From the NCBI GenBank assembly GCA_003344405.1, contig NOWV01000067.1, forward strand, positions 248,001-312,000: a stretch of DNA of 64,000 nucleotides. Reading direction: 5' to 3'. The notes under the pieces are model-generated. The model was not told the DNA's origin. It saw nothing but the letters and a program-made list of their open reading frames with translations, and did not search any database. Source of the DNA: Trichoplax sp. H2. Lineage: Eukaryota; Placozoa; Uniplacotomia; Trichoplacea. The position numbers and the translations under genes are program-made. This document shows, in pieces, positions 11,401-23,461 of the stretch (positions within the stretch are counted from its first letter, which is position 1; each line of letters starts with the position of its first letter).

Positions 11401-13283
11401 TGCGTCACATTCTGATTATCGGAATGAGCATTTATTTGGCGTGTAGTATTACTAGCTGCTGCTACATGTGGAGCTTGCACATTTGGAGGTTCGTTTGGAG
11501 ATGGTGGTGGCGGTCTTGTAGGGACTTGTGGTACTACTGATTTTCGTGCAGGTGTGGGTGCATTCGTAGTAGAAAGATGAGGCTTGTAGAAAGGCAAAGA
11601 ATTGGATTATCATTTCAGAGAAGGATACAATAGCACGAATTGTTAATTATATAATACCAGAGCAATTTTCTTTGTATGATGCTCAGCACACTTCCTAAGA
11701 CGTAAGATCCAAGCCTGACGGCTTTTAGCATCAGCAGCTGCAATAGTAATTATTATTTAAGAAAATATTTAATATTGGCTTGCTAAGAGTAGTCTGTTTC
11801 TGTCTTATTATTACATCAGCAGATGTAATAATAACTCTTATTTGAGATAACGGATAGTATTCAGTTTTTAAGGATAGTCTGCTTTCGCCTTACTTTGGAC
11901 GTAAAGTGTGCTAAACATTAGCAATACATGAACGCATAACTGCTTATGTCTATCGTAATGAGCTAAAATGAAAGACATTGCAATTATATATCCTAATATA
12001 ATAGATAAGCTTTTACAGCTTAACGCTCTCTTTTATCTTTAATTTATAGTTATCATTAGGCTACCTACTACTTGATGCAGTGAACCAGGTAATAGATGTA
12101 AGCATGAAAATCCAGTAGCTAAGTACAGAGTGTTACTGTAGACAGCAAGCTCACCTTTAATTTTGTAAACTTCTGCCGTTGAAGCGTGAATACCAAATGA
12201 TTGAGAATCTTCATCACTAGGAGAAATTAAAGCGCCCTAAAAGCATTATATCATATCATAGACAGAAAGTTGGAAGAATTTAGCGTGAATACCATAAAAT
12301 TGCATCCACATTAATGATGGTTCTATCTATTCTACAGCATATTAAAATGCCAGCACAGAAGGAGTATTCTTATATGTTATAAAACAAAAATGCACCACTG
12401 TTCAGCTTATTAAGTACTACTATACCCTAAAACCGGTCCAAAAGATCTCACACTAGTGTAATAATATAAACTGAGATACTTACCGATAAAGGTAAGGATC
12501 CACGGGGATTGTTTTGCTTTCTTTTATCTTCTGTCTAAGAATCATAAAGAAGAACAAATGATGAAATCACTAGCCTTAATTCCAGTACATTTTGACGGTA
12601 TTTGAATTCTTCTAGACTGTCTTGCAGTCGTTTGACTTATTTCTCGAAAATAGTACACACTTTAGGTATACGGCAATTTAGGATAACTCGGTAAATAATA
12701 TTAATTAAGGGTACTTGGTAGGATGGAGTCTATTGCAAGACAGTAAACTGCCAATCCTAACAGTGTGAACTAGATGGGAATCGAACATTTTGTGCTCTCT
12801 ACCCTAAAGTAATAGTAGCCATAATTCAGTAGGTGCTGTAGGAAATAATGCAAATATTAAGTGCATACTCGTATACAGTTTTCGTTGAAACCGGCCTAAG
12901 GAGGCTATTACTAAGTGATGCTGTTAAAATTATTGGGGATGGATCACTACTAATTTAAATTTATCGCCTATCGTGAAAAGGTAATACTGTAAAATTGATT
13001 TTTTCAGTGTCAGTAGAGAATACTAATGTCTGTTGTGCGTATGTACCAGTTTCTACAGCAATTCTATATTTCCGTAATAGATTAGATACCCGACTCACAT
13101 CATGCAATAAGAATACGGGTGTATAATATGCTATCAATATCCATAAACACTTACCAGGAAATAGGTTAGGGTACCCTTTTGGAAATCCAAAACGAACCAT
13201 CTATTTTGCCACCCTTTTACCACGTTGGTGTATTTTAACAAGGATCCTTCGTAAACTTTACTAAATTGCCATAGACATAACAT
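8431..13283 (-). CDS. OSBPL9: Oxysterol-binding protein-related protein 9 type (PH domain + ORD)
   Basis: Lipid transfer protein of ER-Golgi contacts. Exons in transcript order: 13155-13283, 12484-12534, 12155-12236, 11658-11737, 11214-11582, 11009-11137, 10530-10917, 10322-10423, 10104-10213, 9633-9951, 9352-9526, 9161-9257, 9045-9088, 8889-8964, 8617-8775, 8431-8496. All junctions agree in phase and give about 792 codons without the terminal exon. The N-terminal PH domain reads [13 protein letters not shown], then [18 protein letters not shown], then [16 protein letters not shown] proline-rich, low-complexity linker follows, with an acidic stretch that may be a degenerate FFAT site (LFEMANE). 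The ORD has [57 protein letters not shown], the EQVSHHPP signature, and late EFESRRLW and EDRQRSEAR. This pattern is ORP9 rather than ORP10/11. The start ATG (13283) is uncertain: the frame stays open upstream, and an earlier 5' exon is possible. Confidence 0.96.
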
Positions 13284-15090
13284 TGAATGAGGGAATATGA
13301 TGCAGTTATACAATGCAATATCTACGAATATCGGCTTTGATCATGATAGTATCTTAATATTCAATATGGAACTACGAATATTGAAGATAAGTAGAAGAGA
13401 TTACACGATAGTACTGATCTAAGCGTAGATTATATTTTAAAGTTATGCGGTATGTGCAAAGAACTACTATTTAGACAGTTTTATGTGAACGCTACAATAA
13501 CCTAAGTAATTGGCATAAGATATAGTAGTGCATGATAAAGAGACATTTTTATACAGAATATGCGGTAACATACCTCATGACTGTTTGCTCTTCAAAGGTC
13601 TAAGATTGGATGCGATGCGGTGTTGCCATGTTGATAGATTCATGGAAAAAAAATTGATTTTAGCCTTGTTACTGCTGATACTTAATAAATTAAAACAAAG
13701 TTGTTCAAAGCACAGTAGTCATTTGCGATTAATGGACTGAACTGTCTTCATGTCAAAGCAATAGAGAATAGCAACAATTTAACATTGATACAGTACAGTA
13801 GTTTAATAATCTAGGAGCTATATAGAAATTTTAAGGCGTTTCTATTTAAAAAATGGTGCCCACTACAACGTAGAAGATGCTTCAAGGTCCAGTAATCCAT
13901 ATCATTTTCCGCTCTAAAGAAAAGAGATCCAGTATAACGTACACTAGTACATTAAGTGAGTGCGTGCCAGAGTCCTGCAACTAGGTTCTGGAAGTTTATG
14001 ATTCAGTCTTAATTTAAATTACATACTATCGCTATAGCAATCGTTTGATCGATTTTAAAAGCTTCTTTAGTTCGAACAAATTATAATTATTATTGCAAGG
14101 CATGAATGACGGAAGGGACCAAGATTTCTATAGCGCATTTTATCGATGTCGTGATGATAATATAATATCGGGAAGGCCTGATCGATCGCTAACAACACCA
14201 TTAGTGCGTTCATTGAGGATTTTATATTGGACTAGTCGTATTGATACAGTGAAGTAATGATTACTAATGTACATGGAATTAAGTTATCAGCGGTAGCCAC
14301 TGCTACATCGGTTACCAAAAGCAAAAACTGACAACAGTAAAATGTCGATTAAAACTGGCCAATGTGCGAGTAGTAATCGTCACTTCATGATCGATTTATC
14401 TAATGATCTCTATCGCATTTCATACTTTACTATGTATAAGATACATGCCATCAATAAGACCTTTCTATTAACTTACTTGAACAGGAACGATAATTTATAA
14501 GGTTGTAAAACCAATTCTAATCGCATTTAATGGCGAATAAAATGGATAGTTGTAACAATCATGATAGGGAAAGAGAAGAGCCGTCATCGAAATTGCTATT
14601 GGAAGCAATGTAGACTACCGTCCTTACTACAAGATTGGACTAGCGAATACCGCAATCCTATCATGTACGTTATACCGTATGCAACTCTCGGTCTAGTATA
14701 GTACAGTACCTTGTCAACAGTGACATGGTAAGTAGCTGAATAACAGCCGACTCTTCTATTTCTGAAGCTGAATCAATTTCAAAATGGCTCTTTCAAATCT
14801 TATTATCCTAATTTGGTGGCCTATATGGGGCCCATACGAGAGTCCATTGATTGAAAGAGCTATTCTAATTGGATTGAGACATTACAATTAGGATCATGAT
14901 GCATTTCTGCCCTTGTGATGATGTGCATTGACACAACAGTGGAGAGTTATTGGATAATTCAATCTTGAAATCTTCATTAATTTATAAAGTATCAACACAA
15001 CACCAATAGCCAAGTTGCTAGTGATAAATTACGTCATGGAGGATAATTGTCATTTAGAATTGATTTGATTTTATTGACTAGTATCTACAA
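13284..15090. other. Gene-free interval
   Basis: AT-rich, probably including the ORP9 promoter. The 70-codon ORF at 13528-13740 (+) has no recognisable features and no supporting splice context. Nothing else seen. Confidence 0.5.
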
Positions 15091-15312
15091 TTCTTTCTCC
15101 GTGTAACAGCAGGCGTCAAGGTGGATTCTGTTTTATTTTTGATCAACTTTAGCTGTCGTTTGATGTACAACATGCAGTATGAGTACTTTAAAAGCAATTG
15201 TATCCACCGTTCCTTCTTGGTGTAAGGGGAGACGTCAAGATGGATTCTGTTTTATTTTTCATCAACTTCAACTGTCGTTTGATGTACAACATACAGAGTA
15301 CTTTAAAAGCAA
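15091..15312. repeat. Two-copy direct repeat, about 119-bp period
   Basis: Copy 1 (about 15091-15196) and copy 2 (about 15211-15312) share GATTCTGTTTTATTTTT, TCAACTT and GTCGTTTGATGTACAACAT and end in CTTTAAAAGCAA. They differ at scattered bases and by a small indel, so the duplication is not recent. Confidence 0.85.
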
Positions 15313-15771
15313 AGTGGCCCATAGAGCTGAAGGATACGTTTGGTAGTTATTATTGTCATGATCGTCGCGTAGAATGAGTCTAATTGTATCCTTCTACACC
15401 AATCATGAAGAGTGATTTCTACTGATGAATTTATAAATTAATTAATTAATGAAGTAGGATAATACGCGACAAAGACTATCGGTACATGTTTTAAAGCGAT
15501 TAGGTCGATTCTTTATTTAGGACGAATGTGTTGTAGTAAAATCGTATCCAGACTTAGGGTAGCCAATCGTCACGACAGTATTCTACACTCGTCCGATATT
15601 GCCCTTACTATCGACTACTAGTTCGTGCTCTTAGCGAGTGCCCCCCAAAAACTGTAAAGGCACCCTACAGAGGCATTCTTTGAGATAGTTGCGTTAATAA
15701 ACTTAAATTAAAGGAATGAACTCAACCCTGAAGTGAAGGAAAAGTGTTTCTTCTTGATTTTATCCCCAAAC
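15313..15771. other. Gene-free interval
   Basis: No coding signal seen; contains a short attaattaatta run near 15430. Confidence 0.45.
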
Positions 15772-16066
15772 TCATTTATCTAAATATTTGATGGAACTTT
15801 GATCACTGATAATGAATTCGTGGAAATGTCGATCGCATTGTAAATACAATCGAGTACAAGGCAAATCCGTCCAATAAACATTGTTGACTAAGCTTGATCC
15901 TTCCTCTTTAGCTTGAAATAGAATTTTATCAAGGCCATCGCGTGAACTAGACAATTTAAAAGGCTAACTCGACGGGATTTTGCAATCTGTCGTAGTTCAT
16001 CTATCCCTTTCATTGGTGATGCAGAATTGGCAAAAATAGCTCTAGCTACACCCCCTTCGTTGATCA
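15772..16066 (-). pseudogene. Possible decayed coding fragment, unidentified
   Basis: Two adjacent minus-strand frames look protein-like but are offset. The upstream one starts after an in-frame TAA and reads LINEGGVARAIFANSAS, then PMKGIDELRQIAKSRR. The second (15772-15954) reads DGLDKILFQAKEEGSSLV, then VYWTDLPCTRLYLQ, and ends at TAA. The frame change falls near 15950-15965 and the space between is far too short for an intron, so a frameshifted relic is the simplest reading. I do not recognise the family. It could also be chance in a locally GC-richer patch. Confidence 0.2.
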
Positions 16067-16275
16067 AGTCTTACCAAAAATAGTCCCCCCTCCCTCCCCC
16101 AAAGTATCCAACGGCATGTTAGCCTATTTCTAATCATTGAAGACTATATCAAGAGCTATTCAAGCAATATTTGGTGATGTTACAAAAGGCAAGAGAGTAA
16201 CTTGTATGGCATATAAATAGCAAATTGAAAATAAGATCATCGTGTTACTGTATCTAGGGATAGAATTGTTGCCCA

Positions 16276-16404
16276 CTCTACCTTTGCTCGTTGCATCACG
16301 GCCAATATTGTACTCTGTTCTTCTTTGCTGAGTTTATCATTATTCTGAATCAACGATGGCTGCAACACTTCAGGTTCTATTTCAGGTTCCATTTCAGATT
16401 CCAT
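16276..16404 (-). CDS. Candidate first coding exon with a Rab-binding-like helix
   Basis: A frame starting MESEMEPEIEPEVLQ leads to KLSKEEQSTILAVMQRAK and stops at a good donor (AAAG|GTAGAG). The LSxEExxxIxxVxxRA pattern resembles the first helix of the Rab-binding domain in RIM, rabphilin and synaptotagmin-like proteins. No zinc finger, PDZ or C2 exon could be linked to it downstream, so the call rests on one short motif. The upstream sequence is pyrimidine-rich and ends in CTAG, so it could instead be an internal exon. A plus-strand frame overlaps it. Confidence 0.25.
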
Positions 16405-16570
16405 TATCCTTGAAAAATTGGGTCCTACTAAACTAGATGACAAGAAGAGAAAATTGAAATCGAGATCAGCTGCAACAAATGGACGAGCTGTTGTTGATCA
16501 ACGGCGATCGCTTTCAGCTGGTTTTCAAACTCCACGGCGCAACTCGCTGCTGCGTAATACGGTCATGTAG
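16392..16570 (+). CDS. Candidate terminal exon, basic Ser/Arg-rich tail (unidentified)
   Basis: A plus-strand frame opens after three successive TTCAG acceptor-like sites (16367-16398). It reads SDSIILEKLGPTKLDDKKRK, then QRRSLSAGFQTPRRNSLLRN, and ends VM-TAG at 16568-16570. The composition (basic, with R-R-x-S and TPRR sites) and higher GC look coding-like. No upstream exon was found and the family is not recognised. It overlaps the antisense Rab-binding-like frame, so probably at most one of the two is real. Confidence 0.25.
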
Positions 16571-17020
16571 GGAAAGAAATCGCCCTTCGATTCTCGCTTA
16601 ATTTAATTAATTTGGACTATTTATCCACTTCCGATTGGATCGAGCTATCGACGGTCCCATACTGGCGTCTAGTGCTGCAATAGACGTACTGAAATGGCGA
16701 TATACACTATAGGCATTGGTAGAGTTGGAGGCTAGCTAAGGCATATCGCTATGGCTAAGGAGATGGTAGCAAATTAATTAATTCAATCAGCGATCGAAAG
16801 TGGATAATCTACGGTCGAGAACTGCCATTGCTTGGACCAATTATCCCACTACTATCCTGTTCAGCGGGTATTCTAGCTGTCGAGCAGGCATGATACCACT
16901 CACTTAGAGCAGGGACTAGTTTTCCTTTTAAAATTCCCTTTCCTACGAGTCAATATATTGGCATAGATAAGTTACAAGATGATGATCCAATGCCATCAGC
17001 TTGATGATGCTACGATAGTA
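16571..17020. other. Gene-free interval
   Basis: No coding signal seen. Confidence 0.45.
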
Positions 17021-17780
17021 TAGCAAGCATCGCAACGACAAGCTTGCACTAATGCAAAATTTCCCGATTCCAATACACGCGTAGTTCTCTTTTAGTCAAC
17101 TCAGTCAGTCATCAATCCATCTTTAAAGTGGATATACTGTAGTATAATGTCTACTTTATTTTCTATTTTGAAGCAATGAGTTCTACTCCGCGAGTAAGAT
17201 TTGTAACTAACTTTAATATTAAAAATGCTGGGTATTTATACTGTAGATATTNNNNNNNNNNNNNNNNNNNNCGATTCCAATACACGCGTAGTTCTCTTTT
17301 AGTCAACTCAGTCAGCCATCAATCCATTTTCAAAGTGGATATACTGTAGTATAATGTCTACTTTATTTTCTATTTTGAAGCAATGAGTTCTAAAGCATCG
17401 CGACGACAAGCTTGCACTAATGCAAAATTTCTTGATTCCAATACACTCGTAGTTCTCTTTTAGTCAACTCAGTCAGTCATCAATCCATTTTTAAAGTGGA
17501 TATACTGTAGTATAATGTCTACTTTATTTTCTATTTTGAAGCAATGAGTTCTAAAGCATCGCAACGACAAGCTTGCACTAATACAAAATTTCTCCATTCC
17601 AATACACGCATAGTTCTCTTTTAGTCAACTCAGTCAGCCATCAATCCATTTTCAAAGTGGATATACTGTAGTATAATGTCTACTTTATTTTCTATTTTGA
17701 AGCAATGAGTTCTACTCCGCGAGTAAGATTTGTAACTAACTTTAATATTAAAAATGCTGGGTATTTATACTGTAGATATT
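17021..17780. repeat. Tandem repeat, 161-bp unit, interrupted by an assembly gap
   Basis: Four copies of a unit running from AGCATCGCAACGACAAGC through ATTCCAATACACGC and TAGTCAACTCAGTCAG to GAAGCAATGAGTTCTA. One copy lies before the gap and three after it, spaced 161 bp. Copies 1 and 4 are followed by the same 66-bp tail (CTCCGCGAGTAAG to CTGTAGATATT). The left side stops exactly at the end of that tail, so true copy number is unknown. Confidence 0.9.
17252..17271. other. Assembly gap (20 N)
   Basis: Twenty consecutive N within the 161-bp repeat array; probably a fixed-size scaffold placeholder rather than a measured gap. Confidence 0.98.
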
Positions 17781-19365
17781 TCAGCTTGCACCTTTTGCCT
17801 TTTTGTGTTGTGGCATTTAACACATACATCCAATGACTAACTATGATAGCTATCGTTTTACTTTACAACAGATGCATGCATATACAGTATATAGAATAAA
17901 TTATTAGTCCGCCTTTTACAATATATAATCATGTACGGTATTACAAGACTGCATATACAAATCATCATATCCAAAGTACTTATATAGATGATATGCTAAT
18001 CATATACTTCACGCTCTATCCAATACCGAATGTAACATACATCGTAATATCCAACACTATTTACAACACTTTAAGGGACAGATCATCAAGGCCAATTACA
18101 ATTAGAATTAACCCCCTTTCAAATTATTTATGCTTCGTATTGATGATACGGAATGACTTACTCGTGTGGAGTTATTTGTATATCACGCTTTAGAGCATTC
18201 AATTCGTCCAGTTAGTCAAACTTTATACACGCCCTTTTGATGGCCCATTCTTAACGTTATTTGCCAATACAATCATTATTTCGATAAAATTGCTGAATAT
18301 TTTGCATGCCCTAATAACAATACTCTCAATCATTACCTCATGGAGAAAGCAATAATAATTAATATGATATAGTATAGCAAATAGGATCGATGAAAGAATA
18401 ATAATAAACCTACAATGATGTGTATTATTAATGATGACAGCAAACGCTGGTACCTGCTAGCAGGTTCCTTCATTATGATGACTATGCCATTGCCATCATT
18501 ACATAAATCAATGCTGATCAACAAGCATAGACTCTTCCATCGCATCAATTAAACAAAATAGCCTTGAATACGTAATAGATTGAGAATAAACTAGTGGGTC
18601 AAATACTTTAGTTAACATGGTTTTGACTGACGGCATCCATTGCTGAACAACAGCAAGTTACTCAAATTAAATCAACTAAACTTTATTTGCTATCGAATAT
18701 CAAAATACTTTCATGGCTAGACCAAACATAACCTACCGACCAGAAATTCACGACAGTAGTACTAAACTGGTTGAATTGCTAGCTAAAATATTCCTATACG
18801 CCTTGAAAATTGCGATATTATCTTCTGTATAGACTCGCTGGTCGTAGAGACATTGTCTTGCAAGTAGGCAGGCAGCCATAGTCAATGGTTTAGGGGTCGC
18901 ATAGCAACCGAATAAATTATATTAATTCGTTGCAAAGGAAGACAACGTTACTTTAGAGAATAATTAATTAGCCCAGCAGCCATTTCCCATTTTAAAAATT
19001 AGCTTAGTAATAAGAAGGATTATCAAATAATATTTAATGTCATTTTAAGACTACCTTAATACTTTAATTCACTTGTCGTCCGATAACATCGAATCTTCTT
19101 AAATTGAATTTTATTTTATTCATTGGTGGCCGCACTCCATACATTTACAAAGATCGTTGAATAAATTCAAGGTTAATAACAGACTTACTGAATTATCCTG
19201 TTTTGTATTACTACCTACTATAAATTCTAGTGTTATCAATCGACGATTCAAATAGAATTTATATTCTTATCAACTTCAAGACAGGCTTTTGCTGAATGGT
19301 AAAATAAGATTAAATAAAATTATTAATTGATTGCCCAATAAGCTTGGAATGTACATACAGTAGTG
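17781..19365. other. Gene-free interval upstream of the ankyrin gene
   Basis: AT-rich, presumably including the promoter of the ankyrin-repeat gene. ORFs of 66-71 codons (17993-18193 +, 18333-18548 -) have no recognisable features. Confidence 0.5.
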
Positions 19366-22300
19366 ATGGATGCCACTACCCAAAATATTGACATACAATC
19401 TACTAATAAAAAGTTAATGACTGATCGTGATGGTGGACAATCGCCAGATGTGAAAAGAGTCCATTCCAATCTTTCGGGAAGATCAAGTATAGCGGAAGAT
19501 GCAGAGCCTATTAAGGGACAGGATGAAATTTTATATCCAGAGAATTATGGTAATGATGCTGATCATGCCGAAAATTCTCAAATTGGATCTCTAATGTTTA
19601 CTGCCGAAGAATTGTATGCTGTAGAGGACGATGATCTTGCTGAGATGGATATCCAAGATCCATTGCTCCATAAGCAATTACGTATTGATGCTATTTTATT
19701 AAATGATGAAGAAAATGGAGGTAGTCTCGATAGCGCTAGCGAACCAGCTAGTTCAGAAACGAAGCCAGACAATGTACAGGATGATGATAATGAAGATTTA
19801 GAATTTTTGAATACAATATTACAACTTGAAGATACGGAATTAAAGATGAAATTACATGCATTAAATAGAGGTATGCCATCATACTCTAGAAGAAATTCAT
19901 CACAAGTTGATGGTGCTAATTTCCGAAGTGGTAGCAATCTCAGTGGAAGCAGATTTCCTAGTCGTCGCTCATCTGTCATTTCATCAATCACCGGATTTTC
20001 AAGTGAAATGTCGACGGTCGTTACAGATACCAGACAAGGTAATGAAGCCATTAACATGTTGTATGTTTCCAGTGCATAATTATATCGTATTATAATTTTA
20101 ATCAAAATTGTTAGCATAATAAAATTATACTAAAACTGTAAAATTGATCCTATACGAGTACATAGTCGAAAAATAATAATCATGCGCTTGAACTGATATT
20201 TTTTAGTTCTAACTGTTAATTCGACTTCGCTTGTACCTGTCCACGATCTGGAAAATGCTGTGGAATTATTATTAGCTTCCGAAAGGGGCGATAGCGGTGA
20301 AGTAGTGGCCTTATTATTTAAAGATCACATTAATCCTAACGTATGCGGTAATAATAATAGAACACCATTGCACTGTGCAGCTGGATATGGCCACAAAGAA
20401 ATAGTCGAGTCTTTATTGCAAGTATGTTTATGATCAGCAGACATGTCGATTAAGATACTGATATAAGCAAAAGGGATATTAACCAGCATACCAGTCTATA
20501 ACTGTTACTTACTAATAGCCATGTTAGTTTTATGCCATTAAACTAAAATGAGTTACTTTTGAAATGGGCAGGCAAAAGCATTGGTAGACAGCAAAACCTC
20601 TAGTGGTAGAGCTGCTTTACACGAAGCATGCATCGGCGGTCATACACAAGTTGTTGAAGAACTCTTAAGACATGGTGCTTGTATGGATATTCAAGATGAT
20701 CAAATGCATACTCCCATGCAGTTGGCAGCTTATAATGGAGAAGCAGACTGTGTAAAAGTATTGTTGGAGAAGGGTGCAAACGGTAAGCTAAAAAGCCAAT
20801 ACCTTCTGACTACGATACTATTTAAGGATGGCTAATTCTGATTTAGTACGAAAATAGAGAATTCAATTAGGATTACTTTTGCTAATTGTAAGTTCAACGG
20901 ATAGTACTAAATTTAATACTATTATAACACGTTACCCTACTCCATCTGTAGCTTATATAACAGACAATTTTGGTAGGACTGCAGCTCATTTAGCAGCGAC
21001 TAAGAATCATCCTGACGTGATGGAAGTGTTGATTACTAGTGGAATTAACATCGATAAACGTGATACTGCTGGAAGACATCCTGCTCACTTAACTTGCATG
21101 CATGGCTCCTATCATGTATTGCAATTGTTGTATAAGTACGACGTGAATTTATATTGCATTGATCGAATTGGTGCCCAACCTGCACATTATGCAGCAACGA
21201 TAAGTAAATTAAATTGCTTAAAGTATTTGGTTGAAATAGCTGGTTGTGATCTCGATATACTCGACAATAATAAGAAAACATTAGCTCATATGGTAAGTGA
21301 GAGTTACAAGATTATAACATTCGCATGTCGGCAGAAATAATTCAGTAAATGGGAATTAAAAATGATTTACAATATCTTGCTGCTTTTAAGCAGTAATAGA
21401 TTTCCGGATAAGCATAGGCTTCTACTTTGTACTGTATACCTGTATGACTGTTATTAGCTCAAAGATACTGAAGTTTGATAATGAAGATTTCATAGTCTTT
21501 TTCTGACATCGTTTTAGGAATCGTTTAGGATAATGAAAGCTTTTGCTTTCCATTATTACTTTTAATAATGGAAAAATTCTTTACGGTTTATTGCTAGCTC
21601 TGATAGATTTAAAATAAGATAACATTAAAGACTATTCAAGATGAAACATAGTTTTTGCTATTTTATAGCTACCTTATAAGTAGATTGTAAAAGATTGAAG
21701 GAAATGATCATTTTTCCTTAATGTGATGACTAGCTTAAGAGAGTCAAAAACTTAAGATTAAAAAGAAAAGTCATTGCTTAATATTACTGACTTTAAGACA
21801 GCAAAGGATTGTAGATGATTTTATAGGACTAATATTTAGGCGTTAAAAGATTTAAAGTGTGACATCAATAACGATTTAAATGATGATATAGGCTGCTCAA
21901 AATGGATCAGTTGAATGTCTTCATTGGCTACTTGAGAAAGGTGCCGATCCTAATGTTACCGATCGTAAGTCTTGTAGATGATAAAAGAGTTATTAATCAG
22001 GCAGGAATATTTTGATAGTAAAGAAAAATTTTCTTATGGCCTGTCATTAGGCTTAGGGCAAACTCCAACTCATTTCGCAGCTTTAGGTGGCCATGCTGAG
22101 TGTTTTAACTGTCTATTAAATCATCATGGTGATCATACTGACGTTCGTAACCGAATCGGAGACAATGCAATAGATACTGCTCGTCGTGGTGGGCATCCAC
22201 AAGTAATTACCAAAGCGGGTAATTGGATAATAATGAAATCTAAGCAAGAAAACTTAATTTTCTACAAAATATTCAGTACTACAGTGATAGTGTTAGAATG

Positions 22301-22704
22301 ATATTATCCTGCTCGATCTCATTCTAATATAAATAATTTATTCTATTTGTAGTGACGAATAAAATTAGATGTAGTCAGTGTGTTATTAAAGAGAAGAAAT
22401 TGAAAGCTATTGAAGATTCTAGGCCTCCACCAGTTATTGCTAATATTTTAGAAAAGCGAACAACGATGTTTGACATGAAATCATTGAGGTAAGGGCTTAA
22501 TTTTCTATCCATGTTTATCATCGAATGGTAATCTCATATTAGTTTTTAATCATATCGGATTAAACATCATCATCACTTCCATCATTTAGTCCAGAGAAAA
22601 AATCAAGCAAGCAGAAAAGTTGTAAATCGTCGCAGTTACATAATAGCCGTAGCAAACACCGGCCACTGGCTGCAAAGTTTTATGGTCCAAGCTTATTAAA
22701 TTAA
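19366..22704 (+). CDS. Ankyrin-repeat protein with acidic, Ser-rich N-terminus
   Basis: Eight exons with consistent phases: 19366-20038, 20207-20421, 20572-20782, 20952-21292, 21892-21964, 22051-22218, 22353-22488, 22590-22704; 643 residues. Residues 1-225 are acidic and Ser-rich with basophilic phosphosite-like SRRNSS and SRRSS. Then come about eight to nine ankyrin repeats, e.g. NNRTPLHCAAGYGHKEIV, SGRAALHEACIGGHTQVV, NFGRTAAHLAATKNHPDV, and RLGQTPTHFAALGGHAEC. The C-terminal ~90 residues contain a CSQC pair, a KKSSKQKSCKSSQ basic patch and end FYGPSLLN. For exon 6 the acceptor at 22050 was chosen because it restores the D-x-x-G-x-TP ankyrin consensus. Partly resembles ANKRD42, but I cannot assign orthology. 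Start: the ATG at 19366, preceded by an in-frame GTG. Confidence 0.92.
21293..21891 (+). other. Intron 4 of the ankyrin-repeat gene
   Basis: 599-bp intron with GTAAGT donor and ATATAG acceptor; no other feature seen. Confidence 0.8.
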
Positions 22705-23206
22705 AATTTTGCAATCTAAATGTATTTATTTGCCAACACTTTATTATTGAATCTGCCAGCCTCTGATGTATGCTTTGCAAAATACTATCGTTGCTTTTGA
22801 CTAAGAAAAAAAATTTTCAATTTTATATAGACGGATGCTATTGTTTATCATCTTTAAAAGGTTTTACTTTTAACAGAAATGACCATTCAGTAGTTGCCTA
22901 TAACTACGAATTTGTAATTATTTTAATTAGGTAAAATTAAGTGATGTTCAATAAGCGAATTTTCCAGAAGATATTAAAATAATAAGACAATTTATTCGAT
23001 TTGTTCTTGCCGTTATTAACAAATTGCTCGTGATATAAATTAAATACGTGGTATATTTCTAATCATAATGAGGGGTTAGGAAATATGAGATGTGAAGTCG
23101 AAATATTGGATAACAAATCCATATTTTAGTGCAGAATCTCGATAATCTTTCCAGTGATTTACTTTACAAACTATAATAACGATTTTAATGATGATTACTG
23201 CTACGA

Positions 23207-23405
23207 TCACTGGATACTAGGAGGCCAAGGGTTCTCACAGGAAATAGAAATACCCTTTTTATCATAGAAGTAGGGACCATAATTGCTCCAAAACACTAAT
23301 ATAACTTCAACTGCCTGTATAGTCACAATTCCTCCTGGCATTCGCCAACAACTCGTTTTATAATCTACTCGCAATGCACCATAAGGTAATCTGCTACATC
23401 TAAAA
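23207..23405 (-). CDS. Candidate terminal exon, unidentified
   Basis: Follows a pyrimidine-rich TTTTAG acceptor-like site. The frame reads RLPYGALRVDYKTSCWRMPG, then GIVTIQAVEVILVFWSNYGP, and stops at TGA after WPPSIQ. It has no in-frame ATG near the start, so it would be an internal or last exon. No upstream exon or family was recognised. Confidence 0.25.
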
Positions 23406-23461
23406 CTGTACAGTACTATACAACATTATTAATATACTGTAGATAGTGTTAAGTTACATCA

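Noticed and set aside
12770-12800. tRNA T-arm-like GTTCGATTCCC on the minus strand
   Set aside because: No matching D-arm, anticodon arm or acceptor stem could be drawn around it.
12961-13200. 79-codon minus-strand ORF with a hydrophobic segment
   Set aside because: It overlaps the ORP9 PH-domain exon in another frame; the other frame ([12 protein letters not shown]) is the conserved one.
13528-13740. 70-codon plus-strand ORF
   Set aside because: No conserved motif, no splice sites that connect it to other exons, length within chance.
19578-20117. 179-codon minus-strand ORF
   Set aside because: Antisense shadow of the ankyrin gene's first exon.
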